Below, one piece after another: positions 43,587 to 52,101 of a stretch of 64,000 nt of DNA (position 1 is the first letter of the stretch; the number at the start of each line of letters is the position of its first letter). This DNA is from QHXN01 sp032162705 (lineage in GTDB: Bacteria > Acidobacteriota > Blastocatellia > Pyrinomonadales > Pyrinomonadaceae). Made by a program: the position numbers and the translations under genes. The DNA is taken from assembly GCA_032162705.1 (NCBI GenBank), contig JAVRON010000087.1:1-64000 (forward strand), read 5' to 3'. The notes below the pieces were generated by a model, which was not told the DNA's origin, did not search any database, and saw nothing but the letters and a program-made list of their open reading frames with translations.

Positions 43587-43623
43587 AAAAAAAGGGCGCG
43601 CTACTCGATGGAGTAACGCGCCC
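43587..43623 (-). terminator. Intrinsic terminator of the second Oar-like gene
   Basis: The stem (43594-43606 with 43611-43623, one mismatch) and GATG loop are followed on the minus strand by T7. It is a copy of the terminator at 40010-40051, so the duplicated unit includes promoter, gene and terminator. Confidence 0.88.
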
Positions 43624-43654
43624 TTTTGAGTCGAGTCTCTTCGGGCTTACAGTT

Positions 43655-46600
43655 TTAGAACTCGAAGCGCGCGCCGAGTTGAACCTGACGCTCGCGGAAG
43701 AAAAAGCCGTCAGCGCCAGTTGTGGTGCCGAAGGAGGGATTGAAAGTCGCAATCACGCTCGAGCCGGAGGTCGAGATGTTGTAGATCGTATTGTTTACAC
43801 TGGTAACCTGCGTACGGTTGAAGATATTGAAGCCCTCGGCCAGGACTTCCAGCCTCACCTTTTCTGTCAGGCTGAAACGGCGCGAGAGACGCATGTCGGT
43901 GTACCAGATACTCGGCTGCTTGAAGAAGTTAGGTGGCACCAGGGCGAAACGGAGCGAGCCGTTCGAGCCGTTCACGCCACCGGCCTGGCTAAAGCCAAAG
44001 ACGCCGCTGACGCTGGAACCTGAAGTGTTCCCGGTGTAGCGCGCTCCGGAGAAGGCGTTTAAGATCGGCGCAATAGTCCAGCCATTAAAGATCGCGCGAC
44101 CTACCTTATTATCTTTCAGGCTGGCGAAGGCAGTGTTGTAAACAACACTCGCTACAAATTTGTGCCGCCTGTCGAAAGCTGACAGACCGGTCTCGCCACC
44201 CGGATTGAAGGGATCGAAGGGGCCCGAGAAGCTGGGCGTAAAGGTCGTCGAGGTCTGCCCGTTGTCCGACGCTCTGGAGAGCGTGTAGCTGGTCTGGAAC
44301 TGAAGCCCGTCGGTCAGACGACGGTTTGCCTGCAACACTAGCGCGTGGTATTTGGACGAGACATTACTCGTAATCTGATCGATGAAACCGAAGCTGGTGT
44401 TCGGTCTCGTCGCCCCTAAGTAGTAGGGGAAGGTCCAATTTTGACCGGCGAAGGGGCCGTCCACGATGTTGACGGTGCGAGTGGTCGTCGTCGGACTCAG
44501 GTTGACATCAATGAAGCTCGGGAGGTACTTCCCGAAGCTGAAGAGATAAGAGGCGGAGACCACCGTGTTGCGCGCGATCTGACGTTCAAAGACGACATCA
44601 CCCTGATGAATCATCGGATTTTGGAAGCCGTTCTGGAAGAACTGAACGCCTGCCGTGCCCGAAGGTGCCGAAGGCAAAAGGTTGGGGAAGATCGGCGCAG
44701 TCGGATTACCCGCGGCGGTCGCAGGATTAGTGGCGGGTGCCACCGAACTGACAACCTGGCCGGTTGAAAGACCAGTGTTAATCAACGAGTTGATGATGGT
44801 CGAGCCAATCACGCGCCCGTAGTAGATTCCGTAGCCGCCGCGCAAGCTTGTCTTGCCGTTGCCCTGGATATCCCATGCGAAACCGATGCGCGGGCCGAAG
44901 TTGTTCTTGTCGCTCGGTCTATTCGCCGTTTGCGGCAAGGCGGGATTAACGAGGAAAGGCTGCGGTAACTTCTCGTACTCCCAACGCAGACCGAGGTTGA
45001 GGGTCAGACGCGATGTCGCGCGCCAGTCATCCTGCGCGAAGAAAGCATAGTCAACAGTCGAGAGCGCAAAACGAGGCGGACCGAAACCTTGTGCGAAGTT
45101 GCTGGTGTAGCACTTACCCGCAAGGCGTGTGCTGGTGGCGCATTGCTTGTTTGCCGTCCTCAATGACCCGTTCGTGGTGAAGTTCACGTAATCGACGATG
45201 AAGTCGTTGATGTTGGAGTAGGTGTAAGAACCGGCTCCGGTGAACAGGTTGTCGTCGATGTCGTGGACATGACTTATATCGGTGCCCCACTTGAACGTAT
45301 GGTTCCCCGTAGAGAAACTCATGGTGTCGGCGAATTGATAACGCTTCTCATCCGGCAGGGCCTTCCGGTCGAGGGATGTCGCTTTACCGAAGGTAATGCC
45401 GTTTGTCAGAGCGACCTGGGGGGAATTTCCATCCGCCGTGGTCGGCTCGCCCGGCAGCGGCGGGTTGGCGATTTGTGAGTCAAGCTCATGCGACCACAGG
45501 AAGCGACCCTCATTGAGCAGCCTGTTTGAGAGCGTCGAGGTGAGGCGTAGATTAACCGAATCAGCGGTGACGAAGTCATCGCCGAAGCCGGCGCGGTCGC
45601 GCGTGACTGTCGCCGCCGTTTGCACTCCGGCGGGCGAGGCCCAACGCAAGCGGTTGTACGTCGCGGTGAGCGTGTTCTTCGGAGTGATGTTCCAATCCAG
45701 CTTCGGAAAGAAGAGCTTCTGACCACCCTTGCGCGGCACCTCGCCGGTCAGGCTGTTGATAAAGCCCAATGAGGAATTAATCTGGTCGGTCGTCAATCCC
45801 CTGACCGCCGCCGTGAGCAAGGTGGTGTTGACAGTGCTCAGATAACCGGGAGTGACGAACCTGGCGATGCCGGGGAAATCGCGTTTTTGCTGGTCGTAGC
45901 TGAAGAAGAAGAAAGCCTTGTTCTTAACGATGGGCCCGCCGATGGTGCCGCCGAACTGATAACGCACATCCTTCGGCTTGAGTCCGACGGGCGTGAAAAC
46001 TCCGTTCACCAGTTGGTTGATGGTACTGAGGGGGTTGCGTGCTCCCCACTTGCTGTTGCGGTCGTACAGGAAACCCGAGCCATGGAACTCGTTGGTGCCG
46101 GACTTGGTGACGGCGTTGATTACGCCACCTGCCGAACGTCCGTACTCAGCCGAGTAGTTCGAGGTGTTGACCTGAAACTCGCGGATTGCGGCCTGACTGA
46201 TCGAGTAGCCGATGCGCGTGCGCCCGCGCTCCTCTGAGAAGAACGCCTGGTTGTTGTCGCCGCCATCAACCGTATTGTTGTTGAGCAAGCCTGAGATGCC
46301 GCGGAAAGAGATGAGACCGAACGTGCCGTCGGGAACCGTGCCCGGCGTCAGAATCGCAAGGTTAGACCAGCGGCGACCGTTAGTCGGAAGATTGTTGATA
46401 GAGACCTGATTAATGTTGGTAGAGAAGTCCTGCTGCGTAGTGTTAATGGCCGGCGCTTCGCTCGTCACCTGCACGGTCTCCTGCGCGCCGCCGACGGTGA
46501 GGGCAGCGTCGATGGACGTGACGCGCCCGACTTCGACCACGACCTTCTGCTGCGTGAAGGCGGAGAAGCCTGTGGCGTTGATCGTCACGCTGTAGTTGCC

Positions 46601-46849
46601 GGGGTCGAGCTGCACGACGCGGAAGCGTCCCTCGCTGTCAGTCGTGGCGGAGGTCTCCTTGTTCGTCTCCTCGTTCTTCACGGTGATGGAGGCATTCGCG
46701 ACGACCGCGCCCTGCGGGTCTTTCACCGTGCCGCCGACTGCACCCTGCGTCGTTGACTGCGCCGCGGCGTTAGCCGCGCCGAAGGCGAGGCAGAAAACAA
46801 GCAAGGCCAGCGCGCAGGCTGACTTCTTGCAGAGGGAATGTTTCGACAT
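43655..46849 (-). CDS. TonB-dependent receptor, Oar-like (copy 2)
   Basis: A 1064-aa paralogue of the preceding receptor, from ATG 46849 with the same kind of ribosome-binding site. Signal peptide (ACALALLVFCLAFGAANAAAQ), carboxypeptidase-regulatory domain (GAVGGTVKDPQGAVVANAS), plug region with INNLPTNGRRWSN and GGVINAVTKSGTNEFHGSG, and the same C-terminal VQLGARFEF. N-terminal 280 residues are almost identical to copy 1, while the barrel's outer loops differ in length and sequence, suggesting different ligands. No TonB-ExbBD genes are in the window. Confidence 0.93.
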   Translation of the reverse strand: MSKHSLCKKSACALALLVFCLAFGAANAAAQSTTQGAVGGTVKDPQGAVVANASITVKNEETNKETSATTDSEGRFRVVQLDPGNYSVTINATGFSAFTQQKVVVEVGRVTSIDAALTVGGAQETVQVTSEAPAINTTQQDFSTNINQVSINNLPTNGRRWSNLAILTPGTVPDGTFGLISFRGISGLLNNNTVDGGDNNQAFFSEERGRTRIGYSISQAAIREFQVNTSNYSAEYGRSAGGVINAVTKSGTNEFHGSGFLYDRNSKWGARNPLSTINQLVNGVFTPVGLKPKDVRYQFGGTIGGPIVKNKAFFFFSYDQQKRDFPGIARFVTPGYLSTVNTTLLTAAVRGLTTDQINSSLGFINSLTGEVPRKGGQKLFFPKLDWNITPKNTLTATYNRLRWASPAGVQTAATVTRDRAGFGDDFVTADSVNLRLTSTLSNRLLNEGRFLWSHELDSQIANPPLPGEPTTADGNSPQVALTNGITFGKATSLDRKALPDEKRYQFADTMSFSTGNHTFKWGTDISHVHDIDDNLFTGAGSYTYSNINDFIVDYVNFTTNGSLRTANKQCATSTRLAGKCYTSNFAQGFGPPRFALSTVDYAFFAQDDWRATSRLTLNLGLRWEYEKLPQPFLVNPALPQTANRPSDKNNFGPRIGFAWDIQGNGKTSLRGGYGIYYGRVIGSTIINSLINTGLSTGQVVSSVAPATNPATAAGNPTAPIFPNLLPSAPSGTAGVQFFQNGFQNPMIHQGDVVFERQIARNTVVSASYLFSFGKYLPSFIDVNLSPTTTTRTVNIVDGPFAGQNWTFPYYLGATRPNTSFGFIDQITSNVSSKYHALVLQANRRLTDGLQFQTSYTLSRASDNGQTSTTFTPSFSGPFDPFNPGGETGLSAFDRRHKFVASVVYNTAFASLKDNKVGRAIFNGWTIAPILNAFSGARYTGNTSGSSVSGVFGFSQAGGVNGSNGSLRFALVPPNFFKQPSIWYTDMRLSRRFSLTEKVRLEVLAEGFNIFNRTQVTSVNNTIYNISTSGSSVIATFNPSFGTTTGADGFFFRERQVQLGARFEF

Positions 46850-47030
46850 GTTTCTTCCTTTTCCTACGTGATTGGTTGCGGTGGTTAGGGGCACAGGTGC
46901 CATTCTTTCTACGCTTCCCGAAATGTCTCTGCTGACCTGTTTGATTGAAAGATGGCTAGAGAGAGAACTAAAACCTCTATCATACGGGAAGAAGTTTTCG
47001 CGAATGTTAAGAACGCGGAAACGCGATGTT
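46850..47030 (-). promoter_or_regulatory. Upstream region of Oar-like copy 2
   Basis: It closely matches 43385-43560 (see that entry) and should hold the promoter of copy 2. I see no unambiguous -35/-10 pair. Confidence 0.7.
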
Positions 47031-47481
47031 AAATACTACATTTTCACTCGCGCGCGCAAGACCAAAAAAGTCGCCAGAGCCAAAGGCCCGCGCTCGCGTT
47101 GACATCCGAATTTTCAAATCACGCGCCGCGATTTTTTTCATCTGACCGCTGCCGGGTCGTCATGAAAAGACTTCCGTCCGAAAAGATGAACCAAAAGTCC
47201 AAAAACTCGGATATGCGGGGGTAGCTTTTTTAGTCGGGGCGCGAAAGGATAGAAAGTTTCTCTATCATAACTGGAACAACGGGAAAGAGTTTTACGAATT
47301 TCGCCTGATGCTTACCCTTCACAGACGCAACGGTCAGAACCTACCCTATCTGACGAAACAAAAAGTATGCCAGCAATACGAACCCGGACGCGGTCGAACG
47401 AGGCGGCGCACGGGAGAAGGTTTTCCGGCCCGGACTTGAACTGATTTACCCGGTTGGATGAAGGCTCGGAAGTTGAAGAGA
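47031..47481. other. 451-bp gene-free stretch
   Basis: No supported gene. A minus-strand frame of 69 codons at 47312-47521 runs through the terminator hairpin and has no known motif. Composition is more AT-rich than the flanking genes. Confidence 0.5.
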
Positions 47482-47511
47482 GGCCGTGTGAGAGTTTCCC
47501 CTCACACGGCC
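47482..47511 (-). terminator. Hairpin downstream of the secreted nuclease-like gene
   Basis: Arms GGCCGTGTGAG (47482-47492) and CTCACACGGCC (47501-47511) are perfect, with an 8-nt loop. No long T-run follows on the minus strand, so it is a moderate terminator candidate. Confidence 0.5.
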
Positions 47512-47559
47512 TGCGGCTCATTCGAGCGTGGCTGACGAAAGGTAAGTCCGCGACTGCGA

Positions 47560-50500
47560 CTACCTCTCGCCCGGCGCTGGCGTTTTGAGAGCGCGCAGCG
47601 GCGACGCGCTTACGGTGGAATTGCCGGACGCTTCGATATTGATGAAGAACTTGAACGTGCCGGTCTGTTGGATGCCGAGCAGGAATTGAACGCTGACCGA
47701 GTTGCCGTTGGCAAGCGGCGCGCCGAGGTTGATGAAGCCGACGTTCATCGAAGTGTTCCAGCCGCCGCCGCTCGGCTGCGCGGGCGGTTGCTCGACGGTC
47801 GTCCCACGCACGTTTACGGGATTGCCGTTGACCATCACGACGATGTCGCTTGAGTCGCGCGCGCGCAGGTCGGCGGTCGAGCCGTTCAGGCGCGGGTGCG
47901 TTGTCACCTCGACGATGCGGAAGCGGAGTCGCGTCACGTTCAAGCCGGTGTTGTTCGTGAACGTGCGACGGATCGACATCGTACCGAAGGTCGAGTTGTT
48001 CGCCGGGTCGGAGGTTAAGTCGCGCGTGCGGTTCGGCGGATTCGCCGAGGAGACCGACGTATCCAAGAGCGCCGTCACGAACTGATTGTTACGCTGGATG
48101 GGCGCGGAGAGGTTCTCCAGGCCCGGCGCGCCGAGCAGCACCGTGGGACAAACGTTTGTGTCGCCGTCCGTGCTGACGAAGATGAAGTCAGAGGCGTTGT
48201 CGCCCGTGTCTTTCGGAAGCCCGCCGCTCGTGCGCGTCATCGAGCGCACGAAGCTGTACTCGGCGGAGGTGTTGCCCGTGCAGTTCGCGGGCAGCCCCGC
48301 GCCTTCGCGGTAGAGCGCCGGGGCGGTCGTGCGGCCCACGGCGTCGAGCCGATTGGCAAGCGTGAAGTTAAGCGAATCCGTCGTGCGGAAGAGGGCGACG
48401 CCGCCGCTGCCGGGAATGTCGGTCGAGTAGACATTGTCGCCGCCGCCCGCGCCCGTGCCGCCGTAGTCGGAGAGCGTGTAGCCATTGGTGTTCACGCCGA
48501 GGAAGTGGCCGCGCGCCGGAATGACTGTGCCGTTCGGGATGGTGAATCGCTCCGAGCCGTCGGATGCGACTACGGCCCAGCCCGCCGAGCCGTCCGTGGT
48601 CGAGACGGTGATGTCTGAGTCCGTGTTGTTGTAGACCTCTATGAACTCGTTGTTCTCCTCCTGCGTGCCGGGCGCGTTCACGCCACCGCCGTCGCTCGAA
48701 CTGGGCGGCGCGGGCGCGCCCGTGGTATCGCCGCCCGCGACGGGTCGAGTTGTGTTTGGGTCGGTCGGGCCGTCGAAACGGAACTCGCTGATGATGACCG
48801 AGCCTTGTGGCTGCGGCACGCTGAGCGAGAAGTATGCGATGGGCTGATCGTGGTCGGAGATGCGGTCGGGGATGTTCGGGTCTTCGTAGTCCTTGACCGG
48901 CTGGTCTGCGTCTTCGCGCGCGTAGGCGAAGCGGTTGAGGATGGTCTGTGCGTTCGGGTTGACGATGACGTGGTCTAAGACCTGCGCGTTGCCGTCGAAC
49001 GAGTAGGAGTAACGCTCGTTCGGCGTCAGCGTATCGATGAGGTCGGTCTGGTCGGGGTTGACGAGGTCGCTCGAAGCGAGCACCACCTGATCGGGCGGCG
49101 CGGGCGTGCCGAGAATGGTTCCAATCACGTCCACGTAACCGTCGTTGATGCGGAAGGCGTTCATGTCACCGACCGTGATGATCTTCTCAGTCGGGTCTGC
49201 GGCCTGTCGGCCCTGAATGTAGTTGGCAAGGAACTCGGCCTGCGCGCGTCGCTTGGCGCGGACGCGTTCGCCCTCAGTCGCCCAGCCGTTCGTCCCCGCC
49301 AACGTGCTGTCAATACTGCTCAGCGAGCGGAGGTGGTTGACGATGACGGTGAAGGGGAGCGTGCCGAGGTTGTTGGGGCGCGCTATCGTCGCGCGGAGCA
49401 CGAGCGGCGGCCGGTCGTTAAGCAGCGCGGTGGAAGAGTCGGGGTTGGCGAAGGTCGTGTCCTTGCCGACCTGCGTCACGTCAACGACCGAGACGCGCGA
49501 AGCCTTGACGAGGAAGCCCACGTCGATGCCGCCCACGTCGTTGCCCTCGACGAGGTAGGCCGTGTAGTTCGGGTTCGGCAGGCCGTCAATCGTCTGCGCG
49601 TCGGCGTTGACCTTCGCGGCGACCTGTTGCAGCGTCGAGAGGTTCTCCATCTCCTCGATGCCGATCACGTCCGGGTAGTGCTGGACGTTGCGGATGATGA
49701 GCGAAGCCTTGTTGAGCCGGTTGTTGAAGGCGGTCGTCGTCAACGTGGGCGCGCCCGACTCGCCGTCATTCACGGTGTCGAAGAAGCGCTCCATGTTGAA
49801 GGAGGCGACGGTGAACTCGTTGAGATTCGGTGCCGGCGCGGGCGTCGCGCCGCCGTCCGTGCCGCCTGTGAGCGTCTGCTCGGGCAGAATCGTCCACGTG
49901 CGGAACGAGTAGTCCATCTCGCCGATGACGTTTGTGAAGACGCTGCCGACGGAGACATTGACGGCGGTCGTGCCCGGCTCACCGTCGCTGTCAACACGCA
50001 GGCGCTCGGGGTTCTCGTCGAAGCGAGGGACGTTTGCGGGCGCACCCGCCGGGAGCGGATCGCTGGCGTTGATGCCCGGCTCGCGGAACGGTCGCGCCAC
50101 TCCCGTGACGACGCCGTAGAAGACGCCGTTCGAGGCGACGGTGGCGTTCGGCTCGTTGATCGTGCCTTGCGTCGGCGCGACGACTGTTAAGGAGTTGACC
50201 TGCACGCGCATGCCCTCGAAGCGTTCGAGGTTTTCGAGGCCGGGGGCCTGCGTGTCGGCGGCGGTGATGGTGACCGGCGCGGGAAGCGGATTGCCCGTGG
50301 ATAGCACAGAGGCCGTGATCGTCCCGCTCAACTCGGTCTGTGGCTTCTGGTTCGGGTCAGCCGAAGGAATGAACTCCTGAACGGTTCCCGAGACCTGCAC
50401 GCTGTTGCCGACGACCGCCGCCGCAGGGACGCTTGAGCCGGTGAAGACGAAGACGCCGTTGGAAGTGTTCGGGTCTGCGTCGCAGGCATCGTCCTGAATA

Positions 50501-51816
50501 TAGAAGCCGCCCGACGTGCCCGACTTGATGCCGGTGACGATGCCGCGCGTGGTGACGCTCTGGCCGGTGACGGGCGAGGTCGTGCCCGAGCCTTGAATCT
50601 GGCAGATGCCCGTGAGTGTCACGTCATCGTTCGTGATTGTGCCGAGGCCCTGTGCATCTCCGGCGGTCGCGCCCGTGACGTTTGAGATGTTGACGAAGAA
50701 GGTCTCGTTCGGCTCGACGGTCGTGTCGCCGTTGACGGTGACGCTGACGGTCGTGGACGTGTTGCCGGATGTAATGCTGCCGCTGCCGTTCACGATGGCG
50801 ACGTAGTCAGTGCCCGCGGTCGCGGGATTCGTTGTGCCGTCGGCGGTGTTGACGGTGAAGGTGACGCCGCTCGCGCCCGCGGGCGCGGTGAGGCTGACGG
50901 TGAAGTTGAAGGTCGTCGTGCCTGCGTTGCCTTCTGCCTGCGTCACGTCGTTGATGTTGAGCGTCGGCTGCGACGGCGTCGGGGTCGGCGTCCCGCCCGA
51001 GCCGTTCGGCGTCAAGGAGAAGTCGTCAACCGCGAGGCCGTCGTCCGCGCCCGTAGCATCCGTGTCAGTCCAGTGGATGAAGAAGGACGCGCCGTTTGGA
51101 ATGCTCAAGGACGAGATTGTCGTGGAGAGCGCCGTGCGGTCGGCTGCGGCGTTGCCGTTTTTCGCGCCCGTCGTGGCGGTGTCCGGCGTGACGAAGTTGA
51201 GTGCGGCGACGCCGGTGTAGGTTCCCGTGGAAAGGTCTGTGGCGTTAGTGCTGATCTCGAAGTTGATCTGGTCGGTGCGCGCGGCGGTGCCGAGCCGCCA
51301 CTCCTCGCCGGTGTAGGCGACATTGAGCGACGTGATGGTCGAGCCTGTGTTGTTCGTAAACTTCGCGCCGTAGAGCGGGATGAGCGTGCCGCTGCGCAAG
51401 GCTCCCAGAGCGCGGTCGGTGGCAGCCGCAGCGCCGTAGCTGTAGATGTCGCCTGTGGTGCTGCCGCCGGTGTCCACGGCGTACTGCTCGTTATCGCGCG
51501 CGCCGCCGCCCGTCTCGGTTATGTACCAGCCCGTCGGGAGCGCGGTGTTCGTCGTACTGCCCGCGGTGTTGGAGAGCGTGTCGAAGTTCTCCGTAGCAGC
51601 CACGCCCAGCGTGGTCAGTGAAACGCTGCCCGTGCCGGTGTCGTTCGGCCCGCCCACATCATCGAGGAGGCGCGGCGCGGGGGTACGTACCCTTTGAGCG
51701 GCGGCGTGCGAGGCGAAGAGCGCAGGCTGGAGAAGAATAAAGGCGGCGGTAACGACGGCGAGGAGTTGGCGACGCGCAGAGACGGAGCGCCTTCTGCTTT
51801 GGGGCGAAGTGAACAC
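47560..51816 (-). CDS. Secreted multidomain protein: Calx-beta, OB-like, endonuclease/exonuclease/phosphatase and lamin-tail domains
   Basis: A 1418-aa secreted protein from GTG 51816 (ribosome-binding site GGAAAGGAA), with a signal peptide (LLAVVTAAFILLQPALFASH). In order: an N-terminal beta-rich domain, a Calx-beta domain near 280-400 (NINDVTQAEGNAGTTTFNF, VEPNETFFVNISN), an OB-like domain near 405-500 (VTTRGIVTGIKSGTSGGFYI), and an EEP nuclease/phosphatase near 660-1020. The last has FTVASFNMERFF, DVIGIEEMENL, VNHLRSLSS, GDMNAF and ISDHDQPI, the catalytic residues of ExeM-like nucleases. A lamin-tail domain follows (GSVIISEFRFDGP, EFIEVYNNTD). Likely an extracellular DNase or phosphodiesterase. 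Confidence 0.87.
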   Translation of the reverse strand: MFTSPQSRRRSVSARRQLLAVVTAAFILLQPALFASHAAAQRVRTPAPRLLDDVGGPNDTGTGSVSLTTLGVAATENFDTLSNTAGSTTNTALPTGWYITETGGGARDNEQYAVDTGGSTTGDIYSYGAAAATDRALGALRSGTLIPLYGAKFTNNTGSTITSLNVAYTGEEWRLGTAARTDQINFEISTNATDLSTGTYTGVAALNFVTPDTATTGAKNGNAAADRTALSTTISSLSIPNGASFFIHWTDTDATGADDGLAVDDFSLTPNGSGGTPTPTPSQPTLNINDVTQAEGNAGTTTFNFTVSLTAPAGASGVTFTVNTADGTTNPATAGTDYVAIVNGSGSITSGNTSTTVSVTVNGDTTVEPNETFFVNISNVTGATAGDAQGLGTITNDDVTLTGICQIQGSGTTSPVTGQSVTTRGIVTGIKSGTSGGFYIQDDACDADPNTSNGVFVFTGSSVPAAAVVGNSVQVSGTVQEFIPSADPNQKPQTELSGTITASVLSTGNPLPAPVTITAADTQAPGLENLERFEGMRVQVNSLTVVAPTQGTINEPNATVASNGVFYGVVTGVARPFREPGINASDPLPAGAPANVPRFDENPERLRVDSDGEPGTTAVNVSVGSVFTNVIGEMDYSFRTWTILPEQTLTGGTDGGATPAPAPNLNEFTVASFNMERFFDTVNDGESGAPTLTTTAFNNRLNKASLIIRNVQHYPDVIGIEEMENLSTLQQVAAKVNADAQTIDGLPNPNYTAYLVEGNDVGGIDVGFLVKASRVSVVDVTQVGKDTTFANPDSSTALLNDRPPLVLRATIARPNNLGTLPFTVIVNHLRSLSSIDSTLAGTNGWATEGERVRAKRRAQAEFLANYIQGRQAADPTEKIITVGDMNAFRINDGYVDVIGTILGTPAPPDQVVLASSDLVNPDQTDLIDTLTPNERYSYSFDGNAQVLDHVIVNPNAQTILNRFAYAREDADQPVKDYEDPNIPDRISDHDQPIAYFSLSVPQPQGSVIISEFRFDGPTDPNTTRPVAGGDTTGAPAPPSSSDGGGVNAPGTQEENNEFIEVYNNTDSDITVSTTDGSAGWAVVASDGSERFTIPNGTVIPARGHFLGVNTNGYTLSDYGGTGAGGGDNVYSTDIPGSGGVALFRTTDSLNFTLANRLDAVGRTTAPALYREGAGLPANCTGNTSAEYSFVRSMTRTSGGLPKDTGDNASDFIFVSTDGDTNVCPTVLLGAPGLENLSAPIQRNNQFVTALLDTSVSSANPPNRTRDLTSDPANNSTFGTMSIRRTFTNNTGLNVTRLRFRIVEVTTHPRLNGSTADLRARDSSDIVVMVNGNPVNVRGTTVEQPPAQPSGGGWNTSMNVGFINLGAPLANGNSVSVQFLLGIQQTGTFKFFINIEASGNSTVSASPLRALKTPAPGER

Positions 51817-51969
51817 GGGAGTTAAATTCCTTTCCTGGCTTTTTTGAATGCTTCGAGGACGGCGTCCTTCCCTTCAGCTCGGACACGCGCAGACGAAAGT
51901 GCGGCTTAAGGGTTGTATAAGATTAAGAGACTCGTCGTCAAGCGCCTGCGGTACGACATGGGCCCAAAA

Positions 51970-52016
51970 AAGAAGATGCTCACGGCCCGGGGTCACGTGG
52001 CCGTGAGCATCTTCTT
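51970..52016. terminator. Bidirectional-looking hairpin between the two secreted-protein genes
   Basis: Perfect 18-bp arms (51970-51987 with 51999-52016) and an 11-nt loop. On the minus strand it is followed by a T-rich TCTTCTTTTTTGGG-like stretch. It lies between the nuclease-like gene and the DUF4214 gene, in the 285-bp gap; both are on the minus strand, so it probably ends the DUF4214 gene. Confidence 0.75.
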
Positions 52017-52101
52017 CGTGCGCGTTAAGTGTGTCTTCAATTATCTCTTCGCGCTGCATCGAGGCGACTGCGGTGCAGCGACGTTTGAGCGCCTGCGGCG
52101 G

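Noticed and set aside
49333..50190. Plus-strand frame (285 codons) inside the secreted nuclease-like gene
   Set aside because: Shadow of the minus-strand EEP domain; no motif or ribosome-binding site.
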